DNA of 7,020 bases from Deltaproteobacteria bacterium (GCA_016218905.1 JACRCS010001010.1:1-7020); one strand, 5' to 3'; positions 1 to 5,604 are shown, counted from the stretch's first letter. Numbers and translations are program-made. The notes: generated from the letters alone by a model not told the origin.

Positions 1-704
1 CCAAGATCGGGGCGGTGGCCGTCCTCATCCGGCTCGCCGGCCTCGGCGGTCACACCGCTCAAGGCGGATTCACCGCCGTGCTCGTTCTCTTCGCCGCCCT
101 CTCCATGACCTACGGGAATCTGGCGGCCCTCGTTCAGAACGACCTGAAACGGCTGATCGCCTTTTCCTCGATATCGCACGCCGGTTTCATGATGGTCGGC
201 ATCCTCTCCGGCAACGTCCCCGGTTACGCGGGCGCGATCTACTACGTGGGCGGCTATCTGCTGATGAACATCGCCCTCTTCTACGTGATCTACGCGCTCG
301 CCCCGGCCGGGGAGAACGTGACGTTCGAGAGTCTCCGCGGGCTTCATACCCGCGCGCCGCTGCTCGCGCTCACGCTCGCCGCCGGCGCCTTCGGCCTCGC
401 CGGCATTCCTCCGACAGTGGGGTTCCAAGGCAAGTTCTTCGTGCTCACCGCCGCGCTCCAACAAGGCCACCTGGCACTCGTGATCGTGGGGGCGCTGAAC
501 ACGGCGATCTCGATCTTCTATTACCTGAAGATGGTACGGTCCGCGTACACGGCCGAGGGTGAAGAGTCTCTCGCCGGAAACATCCGCCTCTCGCCTCTCG
601 GGCACGCGCTCGGCTATGGCCTGACCTTGGCCATTATCGTCTTCGGCGCGTTTCCGGGAAGCATTCTGGCGCTCTTTCGGAGCGCAGTGAGCTGGCTCGC
701 CTAG
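1..704 (+). CDS. nuoN: NADH-quinone oxidoreductase subunit N (NuoN), 5'-truncated
   Basis: This is the C-terminal half of an antiporter-like membrane subunit of respiratory complex I, which couples quinone reduction by NADH to ion pumping. The open frame runs in from the window edge: codons from position 3 read K-I-G-A-V-A-V-L-I-R, typical of the middle of NuoN. The GTG at 15 is therefore an internal valine, not the start. About 233 residues are visible of a family length near 480. Diagnostic stretches are N-D-L-K-R-L-I-A-F-S-S-I-S-H (DNA 138-179; lysine codon 147-149), which matches the conserved lysine in a broken transmembrane helix, then G-I-P-P-T-V-G-F-Q-G-K-F-F, and N-T-A-I-S-I-F-Y-Y-L-K near the end. 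Several hydrophobic helices are evident. NuoN is usually last in the nuo operon, and a terminator follows directly. Known of the family: proton pumping. Not shown here: the rest of the operon. Confidence 0.95.
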   Translation, partial: KIGAVAVLIRLAGLGGHTAQGGFTAVLVLFAALSMTYGNLAALVQNDLKRLIAFSSISHAGFMMVGILSGNVPGYAGAIYYVGGYLLMNIALFYVIYALAPAGENVTFESLRGLHTRAPLLALTLAAGAFGLAGIPPTVGFQGKFFVLTAALQQGHLALVIVGALNTAISIFYYLKMVRSAYTAEGEESLAGNIRLSPLGHALGYGLTLAIIVFGAFPGSILALFRSAVSWLA

Positions 705-730
705 ACATTAAGGCCGAAGGTTCTTTGGAC

Positions 731-766
731 GGGCCGCCCGCCCTTGTGCAGGCGGCCTCTTTTTTT
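731..766 (+). terminator. Rho-independent terminator after nuoN
   Basis: GGCCGCC (732-738) pairs perfectly with GGCGGCC (751-757) around a 12-nt loop. A G-U pair (731/758) extends the stem, and seven T residues (760-766) follow. It begins 27 nt after the nuoN stop, so it most likely ends the nuo operon. The T-run exists only on the plus side, so it would not terminate the convergent minus-strand gene. Confidence 0.9.
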
Positions 767-809
767 GCGGGGAGTGCGGAGCGAGCGGACGACTCGCCCG
801 GCGAGGGGC

Positions 810-1067
810 CTAGCCCGTCAGGCCGGACGTCTGGACGATGGCGTCGACCTCGCCCTCGAGAAGCGAGATGATCTCCGCGGCGGAAGGGAGCGCACGGGCC
901 CCCCGCCCGCACGCCTCCGCGCCCGCGGAGGGCCCGCCGAGGGCCATCGACTTCTCCATCGCTCGCGCGGCCGAGGCGCGGATCGCCTCGGTCAGAGACT
1001 GAAAGAGCGTGCGTGACTCGTCCTGCTCATCGAAGTCGTGGAGGGAAGGGGAAACGGCGCCTCGCAT
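810..1067 (-). CDS. Small hypothetical protein, 85 aa
   Basis: I do not recognise this family. The ATG (1065-1067) is preceded on the minus strand by GGGGAGGA, whose GGAGG core sits 6 nt from the start. This is the main reason for calling the gene. The product is soluble, with no signal peptide or membrane segment. It has an acidic N-terminal patch (D11-D13, E14, D16, E17), a probable helix at about 20-42 (L-F-Q-S-L-T-E-A-I-R onward), a Gly/Ala/Pro-rich stretch at 44-62, and a short C-terminal helix at about 63-79 (A-A-E-I-I-S-L-L-E-G-E-V). One cysteine is present (C53). It lies 96 nt downstream of the seven-cysteine small gene and may share its transcript. It converges on nuoN. A second small hairpin, CTCGC/GCGAG near 793-805, lies just past the stop. 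Real gene likely; function unknown. Confidence 0.6.
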   Translation of the reverse strand: MRGAVSPSLHDFDEQDESRTLFQSLTEAIRASAARAMEKSMALGGPSAGAEACGRGARALPSAAEIISLLEGEVDAIVQTSGLTG

Positions 1068-1163
1068 GTACTTCCTCCCCAGCGCTGTAGAATTTCGACC
1101 CCTTCCTCATCGGGCCGCCGCGCCCACGACTTGAGCCTCTTTTTTGCGACCCCAGCAGCGAAC

Positions 1164-1445
1164 TCAGGCGAGGCGGCAGGACTGCATCACCTCTTCCACC
1201 CGTTCGAAGAACGGTCTACAGGCGCTCTCCCTGTGCGCTCCGAACTCGCACGTCGTCAATAGGATCTGCAAATCGTCGATCACCGGCAGCAACCGCTCGG
1301 CGATCGACGTGTCGCAGCCCTTTGCCTCGAGACAGGCGCAGAGCTCGTCGAGCTTCTCCCTCACGTCCGGCGAGTCGGTGGCCACGGCAGTACGCCGGAA
1401 CGTATCTACGTAGCCGCAAAAGCGCTCCCTCGTCTTCTCTGCCAT
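1164..1445 (-). CDS. Cysteine-rich small hypothetical protein, 93 aa
   Basis: I do not recognise this family. The frame stays open upstream to a GTG at 1521-1523, but the ATG at 1443-1445 is chosen. It has a good ribosome binding site (GGAGG, 8 nt away) and lies just below a candidate promoter (1485-1512), which the longer start would place inside the coding sequence. The product is mostly helical and charged, with no signal peptide or membrane span. It carries seven cysteines (10, 36, 38, 44, 66, 76, 90), including a C-x-C-x5-C cluster. That is a high load for a cytoplasmic-looking 93-mer and suggests metal binding, redox activity or disulfides. No known metal-site signature such as paired CxxC is present. 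The 96-nt gap to the next minus gene (1068-1163) shows no clear terminator. Confidence 0.65.
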   Translation of the reverse strand: MAEKTRERFCGYVDTFRRTAVATDSPDVREKLDELCACLEAKGCDTSIAERLLPVIDDLQILLTTCEFGAHRESACRPFFERVEEVMQSCRLA

Positions 1446-1484
1446 CTTCGCACCCTCCTCTGACCATGCACCTTCGACACCGTG

Positions 1485-1512
1485 AAGATAAGTGTCCGCT
1501 CGGGAGAGACAA
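1485..1512 (-). promoter_or_regulatory. Candidate sigma-70-type promoter for the cysteine-rich small gene
   Basis: On the minus strand, TTGTCT (plus 1507-1512; 4/6 to TTGACA) and TATCTT (plus 1485-1490; 4/6 to TATAAT) are separated by 16 nt. The expected start of transcription is about 30 nt ahead of the ATG at 1445. It sits in the 102-nt gap after the thioesterase stop, where the spacing suggests that the small genes form a separate transcription unit. This is a consensus match only. Confidence 0.35.
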
Positions 1513-1547
1513 GGGCGGCACACTGCATGCCGCTCTCGCAGGGCACG

Positions 1548-1964
1548 TCAGACGCGCGAAGCGCTCGCCTCGGCCAGGGCGGCGCGGACGTAATCCGGCA
1601 CGGCTGTGGGCCGGCCGTTGCTCAGATCGATGATCACGTAGATCTCCCGGCCCTGCGCGATCGTGCGGCCCGTCTCCTCCTCGGTCATGTGGAAGGAGAA
1701 GGTGATCGAGGTGTTCCCGAGCTTCTCCACGCTCACGGCCGTGACGAGGGTCTCGCCGAGCAGCCCCGAAGAGCGGTAGTCACACTCCGCGCGCGCCAGG
1801 ACCATGTCGTGGCCTCGCCGGCGGAGCTCCTCGTAACGGAGGCCCACAGCATCCGTGTAGTCCGTCAGCGCATCGTCCACGTACACGAAATAGTTCGCGT
1901 TAAAGACGTGGCCCTGGCAATCGATATCCGAGAAGCGGACCTTGCGGCTGTACGTGATCCTCAT
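1548..1964 (-). CDS. Hotdog-fold acyl-CoA thioesterase (4HBT/YbgC-like), 138 aa
   Basis: Predicted cytoplasmic thioesterase that hydrolyses an acyl-CoA to free acid and CoA. The length of 138 aa is typical of single-domain hotdog enzymes. The signature lies at residues 11-25: F-S-D-I-D-C-Q-G-H-V-F-N-A-N-Y. D15 aligns by eye with the catalytic Asp (D17) of Pseudomonas 4-hydroxybenzoyl-CoA thioesterase, and G-H-V with N-x-N-Y is the usual following pattern. The frame is open further upstream, but that part lies over the AarF/UbiB gene and looks like translated antisense. The ATG at 1962-1964 has GGGAGG 5 nt upstream. It overlaps the upstream stop as ATGA (4 nt), so the two genes are translationally coupled. 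The substrate cannot be read from sequence. The neighbourhood suggests lipid, quinone or PHA-related acyl chains (inference). Confidence 0.88.
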   Translation of the reverse strand: MRITYSRKVRFSDIDCQGHVFNANYFVYVDDALTDYTDAVGLRYEELRRRGHDMVLARAECDYRSSGLLGETLVTAVSVEKLGNTSITFSFHMTEEETGRTIAQGREIYVIIDLSNGRPTAVPDYVRAALAEASASRV

Positions 1965-3313
1965 CCGGACCTCCCTGTCGACTCGCCGTCGGACGCGCAA
2001 AGGGCTGCGAACCCGAGCAGGGCGGCTCCCCGCCAGCAAGCCTCGACGAGTGCAGTGAACGAGACGGTACCGCGGAGTTCCGCCAGGAAGTGACTCCGGA
2101 TGGCGTGTTCGAAGCGGAAGTCCGGGTGGAGACCTCGGGCCGTGCCCTCGATCGTCAAGAGGCCTTTGAGGAGGAGCGCGCACGTGCGGGGAAACGCGAC
2201 CCGGTGACGCCGAGCGGCACCGAAGAGTGCCTTCGCGAGGCCGACGACGGAAACGTCCGCGAGGCGCGACGTGAGCACGTGCTGGACGCTCGCCAGGATA
2301 TCGCTCCCGAACGCGGAGCGCCGGTCGCTGGGGATGGCGATCCCCAGGGCCTGGAGGTTTCGCACCGCCAGCGAAGCGTCTCCGGAAAGGAGCCCGGCCA
2401 GAGCCCCTACGGCCGCCCGTCGCTCGGAGTCGGTGAGGCGCCCCACGATTCCGAAGTCCAGGTAAGCGATCTCGCCCTCGGGCGTCACGAGGATGTTCGC
2501 CGGATGGAGATCGGCGTGGAAGAAGCCGTCCACCAACACCTGCTTCAAGAAGGCCCGGGCGCCCAGCTCCGCGAGGCCGGCGTACTCGTCGCGCCTCCGC
2601 AGAGCGACGTCCGAGATCTTCGTCCCGGCGATAAACTCAGCCGTCAGCACCCGCCGGGTCGTGAACGCCCAGTGGACGCGCGGGATCCGAATCCCCGGCC
2701 ACTCCCGGAAACTCCTCGCCATCGCCTCCGCGGCCTCGGCCTCTCGGCGAAAGTCGAGCTCGACCTCCGACGCCTCCACCACCTCCGCCCAGAGAGAGAC
2801 GAGGTCCACCCTGCGCCGGAGCGGGGTCCACCCGACGGTAGCCCGAAGGAGGACTCCGACGAGGCGGAGGTCGCGCCGGATGGAGCGCTCCGCGTCCGGT
2901 TTCTGGATCTTCACGGCAACCGCTTCGCCCCCGTGCAGCACGGCCCGGTGGACCTGGCTCACGGAGGCCGAGGCGGTCGGCACCGCCTCGAAATGGGCGA
3001 AGAGGCGACCGACGGGGGCATCGAGTTCCCTCTCGAGGAGAGCCATCACCTCCGGAAGCGGTAGCGGCCCGGTCGCATCTTGGAGCCTCTCCAACTCTGC
3101 AAGCGCGCCGGGAGGGACGAGGTCGGGACGGACGGAGAGGAACTGTCCGAGCTTGACGAACGCCGGCCCGAGCCGCTCGAACGCGCGTCGGAGGCTCTCG
3201 CCGGCCGGAGCCCAGGACCCCTCCCAGGCAGACCACCAGAGCGCGGAGGCCAGGGCTCGACCCAGAACCGCCGCGATCTGCCCGAGGCGCAAGACGAGTC
3301 TAAACGCCTCCAT
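1961..3313 (-). CDS. AarF/UbiB (ABC1) family atypical kinase-like protein, 450 aa
   Basis: Member of the ABC1/ADCK/UbiB protein-kinase-like family, which supports ubiquinone or other isoprenoid-lipid metabolism at the membrane through ATPase activity. Hallmarks in order: K54-L-G-Q57 (the KxGQ motif that replaces normal kinase substrate access), the Ala/Ser-rich nucleotide loop A114-S-A-S-V-S-Q-V-H-R, K135 in V-A-V-K-I-Q-K-P, an ExD motif E185-L-D187, the catalytic loop H266-A-D268-L-H-P-A-N273, and D286-F-G288. All key residues are present, so it should be active. It is shorter than E. coli UbiB (about 546 aa), and its C-terminus has only one weak hydrophobic stretch (about 428-440). The start ATG (3311-3313) has a weak, distant GAGG and overlaps the upstream gene by 14 nt, so coupling is likely. 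Its exact lipid pathway is not shown. Confidence 0.93.
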   Translation of the reverse strand: MEAFRLVLRLGQIAAVLGRALASALWWSAWEGSWAPAGESLRRAFERLGPAFVKLGQFLSVRPDLVPPGALAELERLQDATGPLPLPEVMALLERELDAPVGRLFAHFEAVPTASASVSQVHRAVLHGGEAVAVKIQKPDAERSIRRDLRLVGVLLRATVGWTPLRRRVDLVSLWAEVVEASEVELDFRREAEAAEAMARSFREWPGIRIPRVHWAFTTRRVLTAEFIAGTKISDVALRRRDEYAGLAELGARAFLKQVLVDGFFHADLHPANILVTPEGEIAYLDFGIVGRLTDSERRAAVGALAGLLSGDASLAVRNLQALGIAIPSDRRSAFGSDILASVQHVLTSRLADVSVVGLAKALFGAARRHRVAFPRTCALLLKGLLTIEGTARGLHPDFRFEHAIRSHFLAELRGTVSFTALVEACWRGAALLGFAALCASDGESTGRSG

Positions 3314-3650
3314 CCCGCAATCGGGACCTCTCCAGCTTCTCCTCCAAACCCGAGAGGCGGGAGCGAAGGTCCTCGAGCTCCTGGACCAGGCCGCCTAGCT
3401 CCTCTCGATGGACGAAGCCGAGCTGGCGCACCTCGTTGGCGGCAGCCTGCGACAGGATCCGCTTCAGCGTTTCCTTCTCGCGCTCGACCGCGAGCAGGAA
3501 CCGATGGTACTCGTTCCGAAGGTCCTCTGGCGTCTCAGTGGCCCGACGCAAGGCATCTCGGATCCAGTCGTCGGCCTTCTCGTGCAGGAGGAGCCACGCC
3601 GCGAAGAAGGTGAGGGAGCCCTTCTCCGCCGGGCTCGAGGGTTCAGACAT
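3300..3650 (-). CDS. Phasin-like coiled-coil protein, 116 aa
   Basis: Small protein resembling phasin/poly(3-hydroxyalkanoate) granule-associated proteins in layout; family membership is judged by eye. It has a short amphipathic or hydrophobic helix at about 12-23 (S-L-T-F-F-A-A-W-L-L-L-H), a charged helical middle (about 24-70), and a near-perfect leucine heptad coiled coil with leucines at 85, 88, 92, 95, 99, 102 and 106. The ATG (3648-3650) has GGAG 6 nt upstream. Its 3' end overlaps the UbiB-like gene by 14 nt, which implies joint expression. No PHA synthase is in view, so granule binding is unproven. Another possibility, by analogy with UbiK, whose C-terminus is a coiled coil, is an accessory protein for the neighbouring UbiB. 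Presence of the gene is well supported; its role is tentative. Confidence 0.8.
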   Translation of the reverse strand: MSEPSSPAEKGSLTFFAAWLLLHEKADDWIRDALRRATETPEDLRNEYHRFLLAVEREKETLKRILSQAAANEVRQLGFVHREELGGLVQELEDLRSRLSGLEEKLERSRLRDGGV

Positions 3651-3694
3651 GATCGGCTCCGGAGGCGGAAGAATTGCGGATCAGCGGGGGCCTC

Positions 3695-3723
3695 AATAGA
3701 GCACGGTTGGATGCGGAGAGCAA
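3695..3723 (-). promoter_or_regulatory. Candidate sigma-70-type promoter for the phasin-like/UbiB/thioesterase operon
   Basis: On the minus strand, TTGCTC (plus 3718-3723; 4/6) and TCTATT (plus 3695-3700; 4/6) are separated by the ideal 17 nt. This would give a 5' leader of about 35-40 nt to the ATG at 3650. It lies in the divergent gap shared with motA. Consensus match only. Confidence 0.35.
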
Positions 3724-3735
3724 TCGGAAAGAGCC

Positions 3736-3763
3736 TCAAGGTCGCGCGATCAGACGCCGATCA
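3736..3763 (+). promoter_or_regulatory. Possible sigma-28 (FliA)-like promoter ahead of motA
   Basis: GCCGATCA (3756-3763) differs at one position from the flagellar -10 element GCCGATAA. TCAAGGTC (3736-3743) matches 5 of 8 positions of TAAAGTTT. The spacer is 12 nt instead of 11. The start of transcription would fall near 3770, about 24 nt before the motA ATG. In enteric bacteria motAB is a sigma-28 operon, so the position makes sense. However, GCCGAT is common in GC-rich DNA. Confidence 0.3.
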
Positions 3764-3793
3764 GCAACCGGTACACGCGCCCGCGGAGGAGAG

Positions 3794-4597
3794 ATGGACG
3801 TCGCGACGATCATCGGGCTGGCTTCAGGGATCGCCATGATCGCCGCCGTGGTCCTGGCCCAGGGAGGGCTTCCCGCCTACCTCAATCTTCACGCGCTCCT
3901 CCTCGTCGGCGGGGGGGTGACGGCCACAGCCTTCATCATGTTCGACCTGCGTACCGTCATGGGGTCCATTCGGGTGGCAGTGAGAGCCTTCCGGGACGAC
4001 ACGTGGAACCTGGAGGAGATCATCCGGCAGATGGTCCACCTCTCGAAGCTCGCACGGGCCAACGGCATTCTCTCACTGGAAGGAGCGGAGCGCGACGTGC
4101 GCAACCCCTTCCTGAAGAAGGGCCTGCAGCTCGCCGTCGACGGAAACGAGGAGGGACTCATCCGGTTCGTGATGGCGACCGACGTGAGCTTCACCCGGGA
4201 GCGACACCTCCTGGGACAGAAGGTCTTCCGTCAGATGGGCGCCATGGCGCCGGCGTTCGGAATGATCGGGACGCTCATCGGCCTGGTTGACATGCTCCGC
4301 AAGATGGAGGACCCCTCCGAGATCGGCCCGGCCATGTCCGTGGCCCTCGTCTGCACCCTCTACGGAGCCGTGCTCGCGAACCTCGTCTGCCTGCCCATCG
4401 CCAACAAGCTGGAGTACCGAATGAAGGAGGAGGCGCTCGCGAAGCAGGTCGTGATCGAGGGGATCGTCTCGATCATGCAGGGAGCCAACCCGAAGCTGCT
4501 CAAGCAGAAACTCGAAGCCTTCGTGTCCCCCGCCATGCGCAAGCCCGTCCGCGAAGAAGCGCGTCCGGCGCGGCCAGACGCCGAGGAAGCGGCCTAG
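3794..4597 (+). CDS. motA: Stator subunit MotA, PomA-type, 267 aa
   Basis: Inner-membrane ion-channel subunit that works with MotB to turn ion flow into torque. The ATG at 3794 is chosen over upstream in-frame starts because GGAGG lies just ahead (3785-3789, tight 4-nt spacer) and the first membrane helix begins immediately. Four helices are visible, at about 3-22, 31-50, 149-168 and 178-200. The cytoplasmic loop carries R88 and E96 (L-A-R-A-N-G-I-L-S-L-E), the charged residues that contact the rotor in MotA/PomA. P153 (M-A-P-A-F-G-M-I-G-T-L-I-G-L-V) and P201 match the two conserved prolines. T160 and T188 sit where the sodium-type PomA has its functional threonines, and G-P-A-M-S-V-A-L with T-L-Y-G is PomA-like. 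The Ala/Glu/Arg-rich tail (about 250-267) is variable. motB follows after 6 nt. Confidence 0.93.
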   Translation: MDVATIIGLASGIAMIAAVVLAQGGLPAYLNLHALLLVGGGVTATAFIMFDLRTVMGSIRVAVRAFRDDTWNLEEIIRQMVHLSKLARANGILSLEGAERDVRNPFLKKGLQLAVDGNEEGLIRFVMATDVSFTRERHLLGQKVFRQMGAMAPAFGMIGTLIGLVDMLRKMEDPSEIGPAMSVALVCTLYGAVLANLVCLPIANKLEYRMKEEALAKQVVIEGIVSIMQGANPKLLKQKLEAFVSPAMRKPVREEARPARPDAEEAA

Positions 4598-4603
4598 CCG
4601 TTC

Positions 4604-5344
4604 GTGGATATCCGAGATCTCCTCCGAAAGGAGGAACCCGATACCGAGGAAGGCGCGCCGGCGTGGTACGTGAGCTTCGCCGACATGGCTACCCTCCTCA
4701 TGGCAACCTTCCTCATGCTCCTCTCTTTTGCCAGTCTGGATCTGAAGAAATTCCACCGGATGGCGGGGAGCGTGCAGACCGCCCTCGGCTCCGAGCGGGC
4801 CAAGGCCGCCTTTGCGCCTCCACCTTCCGCTCCGGTGCTGCCCGAACTGGCGCCCACGCCGGTGGCCGGCAAAGCGCAGGCGCTGGCGATCGTACAGGGC
4901 ATGTTCGCGGACCTCGGTTCCTCGGCAGAGATCGTGGAGGAGGAAGACGGCATCACCGTCCGGTTCGAGGGGAAGGTCCTCTTCCCCTCGGGTTCGGCCG
5001 ACTTCAAACCGGACGCCAGGCGAGTGCTCGACCGTGTCTCCGAGCTCCTGCGGAAGTATAACTTCGACCTGTACATTCTCGGCCACACGGACGCCGTGGC
5101 CATCGAAACGAGCAGGTTCCCGAGTAACTGGGAGCTGAGCGGCGCCCGTGCGGCGGCGGCGCTCCGTCACCTGGTCTCTCAGGGGGCAGCACCTCAGCGG
5201 CTGGTGGCGGTGGGGCTGGCCGAGAGTCGCCCGCTCGCCTCCAACGCCACGCCCGAGGGCCGAGCCCGGAACCGCAGGATCGAATTCCTGTTCAAGACAC
5301 CCCAGGCACTCTCCACGGGCGGGTACAAGCCGGCCAAGCCGTAA
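4604..5344 (+). CDS. motB: Stator subunit MotB, OmpA-domain peptidoglycan anchor, 246 aa
   Basis: Partner of MotA, with one inner-membrane helix plus a periplasmic OmpA-like domain that grips peptidoglycan. The N-terminal tail is charged. P19-A-W-Y-V-S-F-A-D27-M-A-T-L-L-M leads the single helix (about 21-44), and D27 is the ion-carrying aspartate equivalent to E. coli MotB D32. A plug and linker region follows (about 45-110; Pro/Ala-rich 71-88). The OmpA-like domain (about 115-230) shows F-P-S-G-S-A-D-F, G160-H-T-D163, N175-W-E-L-S-G-A-R-A and R222-N-R-R-I-E-F. The start is GTG at 4604. No closer ATG keeps the membrane segment whole, and no strong ribosome binding site is seen, so translation probably depends on coupling to motA, 6 nt upstream. 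Length is at the short end for MotB. A non-flagellar role is possible because no other flagellar gene is in view. Confidence 0.93.
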   Translation: MDIRDLLRKEEPDTEEGAPAWYVSFADMATLLMATFLMLLSFASLDLKKFHRMAGSVQTALGSERAKAAFAPPPSAPVLPELAPTPVAGKAQALAIVQGMFADLGSSAEIVEEEDGITVRFEGKVLFPSGSADFKPDARRVLDRVSELLRKYNFDLYILGHTDAVAIETSRFPSNWELSGARAAAALRHLVSQGAAPQRLVAVGLAESRPLASNATPEGRARNRRIEFLFKTPQALSTGGYKPAKP

Positions 5345-5421
5345 CGCGCCCGCGCTCCCCCCTCTCCTCCGACACGCCCGCCGGTCTCGCCTTCGCAAAA
5401 AACTTTTTCTAGCCCCTCAAA

Positions 5422-5439
5422 ATCCCCCGCACGGGGGAT
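5422..5439. repeat. Perfect short inverted repeat
   Basis: ATCCCCC (5422-5428) and GGGGGAT (5433-5439) flank a 4-nt loop GCAC. On the minus strand the hairpin is followed by TTTT, so it could act as a back-up terminator for the carboxyltransferase gene. It could also be an operator or part of the motB 3' leader structure. No T-run follows on the plus strand. Confidence 0.6.
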
Positions 5440-5456
5440 ACCGAAGCGGAGCCGAA

Positions 5457-5570
5457 CACTCTAGTATGAGCGCCATTCTAACGGCGCATCCGGGGGTCAA
5501 GAGTGAGCCCTTCGGGGCTGGTTCCGAACTCGGCCTCTCCCGCTCCAGGGCGGGAGAGGCCACTGTTTTT
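5457..5570 (+). ncRNA. Candidate structured RNA (sRNA or motAB 3' UTR element)
   Basis: Several stems fit without conflict. CACTCT (5457-5462) pairs with AGAGTG (5500-5505) and encloses hairpin GCGCC/GGCGC (5470-5474/5483-5487, 8-nt loop). Next comes AGCCC-TTCG-GGGCT (5506-5519), a stem with a very stable UUCG-type tetraloop, and then a terminator (5532-5570). TAGTAT at 5462-5467 could be a -10 element, but no convincing -35 lies upstream, so it may equally be the processed tail of the motAB mRNA. It matches no riboswitch or housekeeping RNA that I can recognise. Confidence 0.35.
5532..5570 (+). terminator. Strong rho-independent terminator on the plus strand
   Basis: A perfect 12-bp stem, GGCCTCTCCCGC (5532-5543) with GCGGGAGAGGCC (5550-5561), closes a 6-nt loop. 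TTTTT follows at 5566-5570. It is the first clear plus-strand terminator after motB, 187 nt past the stop codon, and would end motAB or a separate small RNA. Confidence 0.88.
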
Positions 5571-5604
5571 GGGGCAGAGCTCCGGCGCCGGAGGCCATCA
5601 GCAC

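Noticed and set aside
15..17. GTG at 15 as the start of nuoN
   Set aside because: The frame is open to the window edge and the upstream codons continue the NuoN sequence. Half of the family length would also be missing.
1965..2183. N-terminal extension of the thioesterase
   Set aside because: The extra 73 residues are Arg/Pro-rich and overlap the UbiB-like gene in another frame. The ATG at 1964 has a better ribosome binding site and gives the normal family length.
2090..3064. Plus-strand open frame (324 codons) across the UbiB-like gene
   Set aside because: It is antisense to a gene with every UbiB motif intact, and its Arg/Glu/Pro/Gly-rich product has no domain.
4073..5398. Long minus-strand open frame (441 codons) across motA and motB
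   Set aside because: It is antisense to two well-supported genes, has Arg/His/Gly/Glu-rich composition and shows no recognisable domain.
5381..5400. GG-N10-GC pattern resembling a sigma-54 promoter
   Set aside because: Only the two dinucleotides match. The flanking TGGCAC and TTGCA consensus is poor, so chance in GC-rich DNA is a simpler explanation.
5520..5535. CCGAACTCGG resembling the conserved 5S rRNA loop sequence
   Set aside because: The surrounding sequence does not fold as 5S rRNA, the length is wrong, and the match is explained by a short self-complementary stretch before the terminator.
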